A stretch of 10,292 nt of DNA from Patescibacteria group bacterium (GCA_018814635.1 JAHIYV010000003.1:1-10292), one strand, 5' to 3'; counted from the stretch's first letter, positions 5,106 to 10,229 are shown. Program-made: numbers and translations. Notes: a model not told the origin generated them from the sequence alone.

Positions 5106-7090
5106 TCAATATCAAGTTTCTTTTTTATTTTCTTAATATCCATCCCTGGAATATCTTTATTGTGTTCGTGGTGGTTTTCTATAAGTTTCAGCAGATCAAT
5201 CAACTTTTCTTTCATACTATTGCGCTGGCTAGCCTCACGGGGAGTCATTCCATCCAAAGCTGGAATCGGCATATCGAGCCAATACTGGTAATAATCCTTC
5301 GTTTTCTGGGCTATTATTTCGTCGATTTTCTCCTCACTATCAGCTTCAATAAAATGAGTGTCAAATTGCATTTCTCGCCCTTGCGCGCTGGTTGACTTTT
5401 GCCCATTAGCTAATTTTTCTTCCAAATTCCATTCGCCAACCCAGTCTTTGATATTCTTCAAAAATTTTTTTTTAATTATTTCTAATCTTTCATGGGAATT
5501 TGCTTCAATAGTTATAAATTTACGCTTGAGTCGGAATTCACCAATAATAGAATCATTTTTATCTAACCAATGAAAAACTTTCTCCCGGCGGTCGTGATGC
5601 ACAAATTGAAGCAATTTATGGCTTCGAAAAAAGTTTTCTAATTGCTTATAATCACTAACAGGCGCGCTAAACGAGCAGAAAATAAGATCATTGTTTTCTT
5701 TGTTTACTAATTTTAATTCACCCATAGTTAAATGATATTCTATTAAATTCTGAACAATCATCGGCGTCATAGTGTGTCGAAAATTAAACAGCCATTCTTC
5801 GCTTCCAGGTTGGAATAGTTTTAAAGCTTCTTTGTATTGATTTTTTAAATCGTTCAAATAACAATCTCCCTCCCGTGGAAAAGAAAGAATACAGCCGGTT
5901 ATAGTTTGATTGTTTTTGTTATTTAAATTCTCAATACGGGCAAAAAGAATATCCCACTTTTTTATAGTCTCAGTGCCACTAATTTCATGTACGAAAAATT
6001 TTTCTCCGCTGAAATAATCCTTGAGCCAGAGGCCCTTGCCTTGTTTAACTTTCTGTACTTCGTACAGGGTTTTATAGGAATTCAATTTAGCCAAAAATGT
6101 TTCTATTTCTTCTTGTTCTAAAAGCGGTTTCTTTTTTTCCAAAAATAGCGAAAGCAGGGTTTGGTCAAGAAATTTATCTTCATAGTCAAGCATAGCATAT
6201 TCGTTAGCCAGCTGAGTTAAAAAATCTTCATTGAAAAGTTCTATTGCCTTTTTAATGTCATGATATCCAAGAAGATGATGCAGAGCATTGTGTATAATGT
6301 TTTCATGTTTATTTGTCATCCAATCGATAACTTTGCGGCTGGCAAGCTGATTAAGAGTCAGTTTTTCATTTTTTTGTACTTCACTCCAATGATCTTTTTC
6401 CGCCTTAGCCCGCTCTGCATTTAAATTTTTGCCCGAGCAACATTTCTTATATTTTTTACCGCTACCGCACGGACAAGGCTCGTTTCTACCAACTTTTTTG
6501 GGTTTTAAATAACCTGCTTCAATTATTTCATCGATATTAGACAAAATATCACCGTCTTCCTGATGCATCACGAAAAAATTACCATCACCAACGGTTTTTT
6601 CTAATGTCTTAATAATTTGCTCCCTGTCATCATGGGGGCCACTGATATAAAGTGGCTTCCCCTCATGCCCGAACTCTATATCTTGCTTTAATTCCATTTC
6701 TCTCTCTGGTTCAAGTATATATTGACTTAATTTAAAACCCTTTTGAGGAGAAAAACCCAGATTCTTCGCATAATGGATGCTATTATAGATAATGCTATGC
6801 GCCAAATTAAAATCACATTCAACAGCAGGCTCATCAAAATAGACTTGTGTTTTCAAATCAGATTCGTAGGTAAGTTGATGCACATTAAAATCATAAAAAG
6901 TGTCTTTCAATCCTAAACAATAAATGTCAACTAAGTATACTCCAAACACCAAATGATCATTTGGTGTTTTCCGACTGATTAAAATTCGTGCCTGACCCAT
7001 TTCCTGCCAGTTAGAGTTAATCAAACACTCATGGATCGGATAATCCTTTGACTGATATAATATTTTCACTTGTTTATAGTAATTGAACAT
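5099..7090 (-). CDS. SEC-C zinc-motif protein with N- and C-terminal conserved regions
   Basis: This is a 663-residue cytoplasmic protein with no signal peptide or membrane segment. The N-terminal region (about 25-125) carries GQARILISRKTPN, then VYLVDIYCLGLKD (51-63) and NLAHSIIYNSIHYAKNLGF (95-113), a pattern I associate with the N-terminus of other SEC-C proteins. GRNEPCPCGSGKKYKKCC (201-218; C206, C208, C217, C218) is a complete SEC-C zinc motif, as at the SecA C-terminus, where it binds SecB and ribosomes. After a long helical middle region of unknown role, MPIPALDGMTPREASQ (about 608-623) matches the 'P-x-L-x-G-x-T-P-x-x-A' segment seen in SEC-C proteins and in MbcA/ParS-type antitoxin C-termini, and a lysine-rich tail follows. 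No enzyme motif is recognised; a zinc-dependent protein- or ribosome-contact role is an inference. It is transcribed divergently from truD across the hairpin array. Confidence 0.75.
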   Translation of the reverse strand: MFNYYKQVKILYQSKDYPIHECLINSNWQEMGQARILISRKTPNDHLVFGVYLVDIYCLGLKDTFYDFNVHQLTYESDLKTQVYFDEPAVECDFNLAHSIIYNSIHYAKNLGFSPQKGFKLSQYILEPEREMELKQDIEFGHEGKPLYISGPHDDREQIIKTLEKTVGDGNFFVMHQEDGDILSNIDEIIEAGYLKPKKVGRNEPCPCGSGKKYKKCCSGKNLNAERAKAEKDHWSEVQKNEKLTLNQLASRKVIDWMTNKHENIIHNALHHLLGYHDIKKAIELFNEDFLTQLANEYAMLDYEDKFLDQTLLSLFLEKKKPLLEQEEIETFLAKLNSYKTLYEVQKVKQGKGLWLKDYFSGEKFFVHEISGTETIKKWDILFARIENLNNKNNQTITGCILSFPREGDCYLNDLKNQYKEALKLFQPGSEEWLFNFRHTMTPMIVQNLIEYHLTMGELKLVNKENNDLIFCSFSAPVSDYKQLENFFRSHKLLQFVHHDRREKVFHWLDKNDSIIGEFRLKRKFITIEANSHERLEIIKKKFLKNIKDWVGEWNLEEKLANGQKSTSAQGREMQFDTHFIEADSEEKIDEIIAQKTKDYYQYWLDMPIPALDGMTPREASQRNSMKEKLIDLLKLIENHHEHNKDIPGMDIKKIKKKLDIEF
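6944..6969. repeat. 26-bp perfect palindrome inside the SEC-C gene
   Basis: Positions 6944-6956 are the exact reverse complement of 6957-6969, with no spacer. The sequence encodes part of the conserved N-terminal region (KTPNDHLVFG on the minus strand), so it lies within coding DNA. In RNA it could form a hairpin of about 11 bp about 120 bases after the start codon. Confidence 0.7.
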
Positions 7091-7134
7091 ATTTATTCTA
7101 TCTCTAAAAATTTAAAAATAAAATAAGAAAAAAT

Positions 7135-7182
7135 TTGGAAAAAAGTGGTGTCATTATATCATTTGCGCGAACTTTTTTCCAA
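7135..7182. repeat. 12-bp perfect inverted repeat bracketing a promoter
   Basis: TTGGAAAAAAGT (7135-7146) is exactly repeated in inverse as ACTTTTTTCCAA (7171-7182), with 24 bases between. The right arm supplies the TTGGAA -35 box of the minus-strand promoter, and the intervening DNA holds its TATAAT. A dimeric repressor binding both arms, or a cruciform, is possible; so is a role as the first element of the hairpin cluster that follows. Confidence 0.6.
7153..7182 (-). promoter_or_regulatory. promoter for the SEC-C gene: TTGGAA-18-TATAAT
   Basis: On the minus strand TTGGAA (plus 7177-7182), an 18-base spacer and an exact TATAAT (plus 7153-7158) form a good sigma70-type promoter. Transcription would start near 7146, giving a leader of about 55 bases before the ATG at 7090. 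The inverted repeat 7135-7182 overlaps it. Confidence 0.55.
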
Positions 7183-7210
7183 GAAAAAATGAAAGACTAG
7201 CGTTCCTCGC

Positions 7211-7475
7211 GCGCTGAAGCGCCTCTGTGCAAAGCACAGAGCTTCTGCTGAAGCAGAAGTGCGGGGAAACGCCCTGCACTTCGCCACTAATAATCTGGGA
7301 GAATGAGGCGAGGTGCAGAAATGCAAATATGGACTCGGTTTTGCGAAAACTATTTTCTGGGAGAATGATTCGCAAAACCGAGACTAATGTTTTTGAAATT
7401 CGGCGGGGATTTTGAATTTTGTCCGCGCGGAGGCAGGGTCTGGGAGGGAATCCGCGCGGGCTTTTGTTTTTTGGG
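7211..7475 (+). ncRNA. candidate structured RNA: hairpin array with repeated TCTGGGAG loops
   Basis: This noncoding G+C-rich stretch (35 G+C in 7201-7260) folds into consecutive hairpins. They are 7211-7222 (GCGC-TGAA-GCGC); 7223-7241 (8 bp, CTCTGTGC/GCACAGAG); 7242-7259 (CTTCTGC-TGAA-GCAGAAG); 7256-7282 (11 pairs with one G-U, loop AAACG) or alternatively 7274-7318 (12 pairs with one U-G, 21-base loop); 7334-7382 (14 perfect pairs, 21-base loop); and 7421-7461 (11 pairs with one U-G, 19-base loop). The loops of the last three carry TCTGGGAG, extended to TCTGGGAGAATGA in the first two, while their stems are unrelated. The final stem is followed by a T-rich tract, which favours a plus-strand transcript ending near 7475. 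No known RNA family is recognised. It could instead be a DNA-level palindromic or mobile element. Confidence 0.5.
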
Positions 7476-7476
7476 A
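7421..7476 (+). terminator. rho-independent-like terminator ending the hairpin array
   Basis: A G+C-rich stem pairs 7421-7431 with 7451-7461 (eleven pairs, one U-G). It is followed at once by CTTTTGTTTTTTGGG and a second T-run. The strong stem plus T-tract fits plus-strand termination upstream of the truD promoter. The loop is long (19 bases) for a terminator and carries the TCTGGGAG motif shared with two earlier hairpins, so it is probably also part of the array. Confidence 0.55.
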
Positions 7477-7491
7477 TTTTTTGGCGAATTA

Positions 7492-7520
7492 TTTACAAAT
7501 AAGGTTATTTATGTTAAATT
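7492..7520 (+). promoter_or_regulatory. possible truD promoter TTTACA-17-TAAATT
   Basis: TTTACA at 7492-7497, 17 bases, then TAAATT at 7515-7520. The expected start near 7527 would leave almost no leader before the original truD ATG at 7530. The -10 match is weak and the region is AT-rich. Confidence 0.35.
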
Positions 7521-7529
7521 ATTTATATT

Positions 7530-7571
7530 ATGGATAAATATGAGGATTATAAAATAAAACACATAACATAA
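7530..7571 (+). pseudogene. truD: detached N-terminus of truD, frameshifted by a 5-bp duplication
   Basis: The ATG at 7530 starts MDKYEDYKIKHI, the usual opening of TruD before its 'EDF-x-V-x-E' motif, but the frame ends after one more codon at TAA 7569-7571. The next bases in the other frame read NEDFQVTEVSL, exactly the expected continuation. The cause is visible: ACATA occurs twice in tandem (7561-7565, 7566-7570). Removing one copy joins both parts into a 348-residue protein, nearly the length of E. coli TruD (349). Confidence 0.75.
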
Positions 7572-7590
7572 ACGAAGACTTTCAGGTGAC

Positions 7591-7596
7591 GGAGGT
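7591..7596 (+). promoter_or_regulatory. internal Shine-Dalgarno GGAGGT before the ATG at 7604
   Basis: GGAGGT (7591-7596) lies seven bases before the in-frame ATG at 7604. Strong sites of this kind are otherwise absent from the AT-rich part of the window. The same bases encode T-E-V of the conserved TruD N-terminus, so the site may be fortuitous, but it could allow translation of the shortened protein. It decides 7604 over the GTG at 7586. Confidence 0.5.
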
Positions 7597-7603
7597 CTCT
7601 CTT

Positions 7604-8581
7604 ATGCCATCATTTATATCAAAAGGTAAACGTAAGTTTACTTATATTTGGCTACAAAAATCTGGATTTACAACATTTGAAGCCTTAGAACAAATAAAGC
7701 TATTTTTTAAACTTTCATTTGAGGATGTATGTAGCCAAGGATTAAAAGATGAGGATGCTATCACCGAACAACTTATTTCCATCAAGAAAATCTTGAAAGA
7801 AAAAGATATTGTAGTATTTAACAAGAAACACAAATTTAAAAATCAATTTTCAAAAATTAAGTTTGTAATGGGTCATGGCGAAAAACCAATAAAAGAAAGA
7901 GCTTTGCACGGAAATGCTTTTAAAATAGTGGTGAGAAATTTAAAATCTACAATTGCAGATAATCTTTCAAATTATGTCCACAATCACAAACAACTTTATT
8001 TTATAAATTATTATGACAATCAGCAATTTGGAATGCCTGGTGGCCCCTATAATACCCACCTGATTGGTAAGGCTATAGTAGAAAATAATTGGAAACAGGC
8101 TTATGAACAACTAAAAATTACAAATAATATTACGCAAGGGGCTGAACTAAAAGCAAAAGACATTTCAGATTACAAGAAAGTTTTTGATGTCATGAATCCC
8201 AAAAAAGTTTCATTTTTTGTGTCCGCATATAATAGTTTTCTGTGGAATGCGCAGGCATCTTTGTTGATAGAGAAAAATACTGAAAGTAAAAAATTTATAT
8301 TCAAAAATGTTGGCAAATTATATTTGCCAACAAATGCTGTATTTCAATGTCCACATATTTGTGAAGCTGGAGGGTTCGAACTAATTCCAGAAAATTTTTT
8401 AGTAAAACCAAAACCGACCAAGAGATTTCTCTTGGTCGCCACTAATATGTATGCTCATGATTTAGAGTCTGACGATCTGCATAAAAATAAAATGAAAATT
8501 ACACTTTCCTTTTACTTACCTACTGGAAGTTATGCGACCATGATAATAAAGCAACTATTTATAAACCTAAAAAATCAATAA
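7604..8581 (+). CDS. truD: tRNA pseudouridine(13) synthase TruD, N-terminally disrupted
   Basis: The frame holds the TruD core: TYIWLQKSGFTTFEAL, then GLKDEDAITEQ with the catalytic aspartate (D49 from this ATG; residue 72 of the restored protein, matching E. coli D80), ALHGNAFKIVVRN, FINYYDNQQFGMPGGPYN (the NYFG-QRFG motif), FVSAYNSFLWN, and the typical ending LPTGSYATMIIKQLF. TruD converts U13 of tRNA-Glu to pseudouridine in the cytoplasm. The conserved start of the protein is cut off by the ACATA duplication at 7561-7570. From the ATG at 7604 only 325 residues would be made, lacking the EDF-x-V motif. So this is a fresh pseudogene, a shortened protein, or a sequence error. The CYTH gene starts two bases after its stop and is probably co-transcribed. 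Two perfect hairpins lie inside the gene at 8308-8332 and 8416-8437. Confidence 0.85.
   Translation: MPSFISKGKRKFTYIWLQKSGFTTFEALEQIKLFFKLSFEDVCSQGLKDEDAITEQLISIKKILKEKDIVVFNKKHKFKNQFSKIKFVMGHGEKPIKERALHGNAFKIVVRNLKSTIADNLSNYVHNHKQLYFINYYDNQQFGMPGGPYNTHLIGKAIVENNWKQAYEQLKITNNITQGAELKAKDISDYKKVFDVMNPKKVSFFVSAYNSFLWNAQASLLIEKNTESKKFIFKNVGKLYLPTNAVFQCPHICEAGGFELIPENFLVKPKPTKRFLLVATNMYAHDLESDDLHKNKMKITLSFYLPTGSYATMIIKQLFINLKNQ
8308..8332. repeat. 11-bp perfect hairpin within truD
   Basis: Arms 8308-8318 and 8322-8332 (TGTTGGCAAAT and its reverse complement) flank TAT. The stretch encodes the middle of FKNVGKLYLPTNAVF, so it lies in coding sequence that resembles the normal protein. Confidence 0.65.
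8416..8437. repeat. 10-bp perfect hairpin within truD
   Basis: Arms 8416-8425 (GACCAAGAGA) and 8428-8437 are exact reverse complements separated by TT. It encodes TKRFLLV near the C-terminal part of TruD. With the hairpin 85 bases upstream it gives two strong stems in one transcript segment. Confidence 0.65.
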
Positions 8582-8583
8582 AT

Positions 8584-9201
8584 ATGGACAAAAATATAGA
8601 AATTGAAATACGAGGACCTTTATCAAAAGGAGAATTTGGGGATCTGATAAAATTTTTTGACAGCAGTGGAAAAAAGAAATCAGAGAAAGATAGAGTATTG
8701 ATTGATTATTCAACTTTTCTAGAGGGAGGGGTAGAACATAGAAAAAAAGATATACGATTGCGAGTGACCAATGGAATTCCTGAAATTATTGTTAAAATTG
8801 GCGAATGGGGAGGAAATGAGCAACGTAAAGAGCTCTCGGTTTTTACTAAACAAGGCGAGTTTGATACTTTGGTTGAAATTTTCGGCGAACTTGGGTTTGG
8901 TAAAGGCATGCTTTGTGTTAGAAAAAGTAAAGTATATGAATATAAGGATATTGAATTTGCATTGGTAGAAGTACCTGGACATAGTTATTATTACGAAGCA
9001 GAAAAAATGGCATCTGGTAATGAAAATGGCGATGAATTGGTTAAAGGAATTGAAAATGTTTGTAAAGAACTTAGTCTTGATATTTTTGATAAAAAACAAT
9101 TTTTTGAATATGTAGAAAAACTAAATAAAGAATCTAATGAGATTTTTGATTATAAAAACTATACATCTAATTATTTCAAAAAAAGATTTGATCTAAAATA
9201 A
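8584..9201 (+). CDS. CYTH-domain protein (class IV adenylate cyclase / triphosphatase superfamily)
   Basis: This 205-residue protein starts with EIEIRG (E6, E8, R10), the E-x-E-x-K signature of the CYTH tunnel fold with R in place of K. Basic strand residues follow at R58/R60 (DIRLRV), K71 (IVKIGEW) and R81/E83 (QRKELS), then R113/K114/K116. Acidic residues at E129 and E138/E140 (ALVEVPG, YYEAE) are placed to bind metal ions. This alternation fits enzymes that act on triphosphate substrates such as thiamine triphosphate, inorganic triphosphate or ATP. The exact substrate cannot be read, and the K-to-R change and the extra C-terminal helix (about 170-205) make it a divergent member. The gene begins two bases after the truD stop without its own ribosome site, so it probably shares that transcript. 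No functional link to TruD is evident. Confidence 0.75.
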   Translation: MDKNIEIEIRGPLSKGEFGDLIKFFDSSGKKKSEKDRVLIDYSTFLEGGVEHRKKDIRLRVTNGIPEIIVKIGEWGGNEQRKELSVFTKQGEFDTLVEIFGELGFGKGMLCVRKSKVYEYKDIEFALVEVPGHSYYYEAEKMASGNENGDELVKGIENVCKELSLDIFDKKQFFEYVEKLNKESNEIFDYKNYTSNYFKKRFDLK

Positions 9202-9240
9202 AAAAATAACGGGTGGTCTGATTGAATCAAACCACCCGTT
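9200..9240 (-). terminator. terminator hairpin for the zinc-ribbon gene
   Basis: AACGGGTGGT (9208-9217) pairs perfectly with ACCACCCGTT (9231-9240). The inner bases extend the palindrome with one C-A mismatch. On the minus strand the stem is followed by a T-rich run (complement of the A-tract at 9200-9206). This fits termination of the minus-strand operon ending at 9250. The plus-strand side lacks a T-tract, although the stem may also help stop the CYTH transcript. Confidence 0.75.
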
Positions 9241-9249
9241 GTGATGATG

Positions 9250-9498
9250 TTATCCATGATGACCCTTCACAAAGACTCTCCCTCGGATTATCTTATGTGC
9301 TGGACGATTGTGGATGATTGCATGTCGAGCAAACTCTTGACCGCAAGAAGGACACTTTAGATCGCCTTTGGTGTAATCCGACATTATCATGTCGGAATAA
9401 CACTTGAGGAGATGTCCACCACCTTCTTTTTTGTAGCGATACAATAGGGTTCGACACGCATTGCAGTGAACCGCGATGATGTATGTGTTTTTTTTCAT
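9250..9498 (-). CDS. small zinc-ribbon protein
   Basis: This is an 82-residue protein from the ATG at 9498. That start is fixed by an AGGAGGT site nine bases upstream; an ORF reading further upstream would overlap the dehydrogenase gene. It has C12/C15 (HCNAC) and C49/C52 (KCPSC), a CxxC...CxxC zinc-ribbon pattern with an extra C33 (LLKCYSD), and a basic C-terminus (PAHKIIRGRVFVKGHHG). No enzyme motif is visible. Zinc binding with a nucleic-acid or protein contact role is an inference. It directly follows the dehydrogenase gene, whose stop codon overlaps its ribosome site, so the two are translationally coupled. A terminator follows its stop at 9240. Base composition matches the dehydrogenase gene rather than the AT-rich genes to the left. 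Confidence 0.7.
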   Translation of the reverse strand: MKKNTYIIAVHCNACRTLLYRYKKEGGGHLLKCYSDMIMSDYTKGDLKCPSCGQEFARHAIIHNRPAHKIIRGRVFVKGHHG

Positions 9499-9507
9499 TT
9501 CTGTATT

Positions 9508-9514
9508 ACCTCCT
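9508..9514 (-). promoter_or_regulatory. strong Shine-Dalgarno AGGAGGT, overlapping the upstream stop codon
   Basis: On the minus strand AGGAGGT (plus 9508-9514) lies nine bases before the ATG at 9498. The TAG stop of the dehydrogenase gene (9513-9515) shares two bases with it, a layout typical of translational coupling. Confidence 0.75.
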
Positions 9515-10163
9515 AGAATGATGCTTTGATAGCGTCGAATTTCGGAGGACATACTCCAACGCAAGCGTTGCATGAGATGCAGTTATCGGCAATGACCGCC
9601 AGTGCTTTGCCATCAGCACTACGAACCATTGACAGGGCGTCAAATGCACAGGACTGAATACAGATTCCACAGCCTGTGCACTTTTCTTCAATCACGACTG
9701 GACGAGGTGATGAAAACTTATGCTCACCTGTTTTGTCGAGTGTAAGTCCGACGAGGTCTTTGACTGAAGCATACTTAGGATTCTCATCGAGAAACCTTTG
9801 TAGTCCAGCCTTTACTCGTCTAAAGACCGTAGGACCTTTCAGCGCAGGAGCTGTGTAGAGTTGAACTGCACTAGCACCTGCCATGAGCATTTGAATTACA
9901 TCGTCTGCGGTGAAAATTCCACCACAACCGACAACAGGGATACTCACGGTTTCTGAAAGCTGATGCACGCACCATAGAGCGATAGGGAAAATTGCTTTTC
10001 CCGTCATCCCACCGCCTCCACCCTTGATTCCAAGTTTCGGTTTAGCGGTTTTGGTGTCTATCAACATTCCTGGACCAATGCTATTTGTGCAGACGATTGC
10101 ATCTGCTCCGAGCTCTTCAGCTTGCTTTGCCATAGAGAACAGCAGATTTGAATAGTCTTGTCT
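9513..10163 (-). CDS. PreA/dihydroorotate-dehydrogenase-like iron-sulfur protein, 5'-truncated
   Basis: This is the C-terminal half of a dihydroorotate/dihydropyrimidine dehydrogenase-type FMN protein with a fused ferredoxin domain. Counting from the first Met (10133), the barrel end shows EELGADAIVCTNS (6-18), GGGMTGKAIFPIAL (40-53), and PVVGCGGIFTADDVIQML (66-83), followed by AGASAVQLYTA. The ferredoxin domain has CTGCGICIQSC (C152, C155, C158, C162) and CISCNACVGVC (C185, C188, C191, C195), two complete [4Fe-4S] motifs. Family members are about 350-410 residues, so roughly 150 N-terminal residues are missing. The frame reads back through DYSNLLFS to about 10163, with no start codon, where insertion-sequence-like DNA begins. 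The fragment lacks the first FMN-binding half and is probably inactive. It precedes and is coupled to the zinc-ribbon gene. Base composition is near half G+C, unlike the genes left of 9200. Confidence 0.8.
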   Translation of the reverse strand, partial: RQDYSNLLFSMAKQAEELGADAIVCTNSIGPGMLIDTKTAKPKLGIKGGGGGMTGKAIFPIALWCVHQLSETVSIPVVGCGGIFTADDVIQMLMAGASAVQLYTAPALKGPTVFRRVKAGLQRFLDENPKYASVKDLVGLTLDKTGEHKFSSPRPVVIEEKCTGCGICIQSCAFDALSMVRSADGKALAVIADNCISCNACVGVCPPKFDAIKASF

Positions 10164-10168
10164 AATCC

Positions 10169-10218
10169 CTAATGTCCCCTGAAACGGTATCCCGTTTTGA
10201 CGCTAATGTCCCCTGAAA
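10169..10218. repeat. two direct copies of CTAATGTCCCCTGAAA
   Basis: The 16-mer CTAATGTCCCCTGAAA occurs at 10169-10184 and 10203-10218, 34 bases apart. It sits exactly where homology of the dehydrogenase gene ends. Repeated TGT-beginning motifs near an element terminus are known from IS21-type insertion sequences, where they bind the transposase. Confidence 0.7.
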
Positions 10219-10229
10219 TGAAAAAAGGG

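Noticed and set aside
7154..7415. Open frames on both strands through the hairpin array (7227-7415 plus, 7154-7375 minus)
   Set aside because: They run across perfect palindromes, so the residues are dictated by base pairing, and neither has a ribosome site or a recognisable domain.
7211..7461. CRISPR array
   Set aside because: The repeated part is a short loop motif (8-13 bases) inside stems of differing sequence. Spacing is irregular and no cas gene is present.
7274..7461. Integron attC sites or a retron msr-msd
   Set aside because: The GTT-containing core sites of attC and an integrase are missing, and no reverse transcriptase is in the window. The fold alone is not enough.
7586..7603. 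GTG at 7586 as truD start
   Set aside because: It lies in the middle of the conserved EDF-x-V segment and has no ribosome site, whereas the ATG at 7604 has GGAGGT at a proper distance. The original start was the ATG at 7530.
8719..9099. 126-codon minus-strand frame opposite the CYTH gene
   Set aside because: Phe/Ile/Asn-rich antisense of an AT-rich gene. The plus-strand frame carries the CYTH signature residues.
9506..9691. 61-codon minus-strand frame overlapping the ferredoxin domain
   Set aside because: It is an out-of-frame shadow of the dehydrogenase gene, which has clear cysteine motifs in its own frame.
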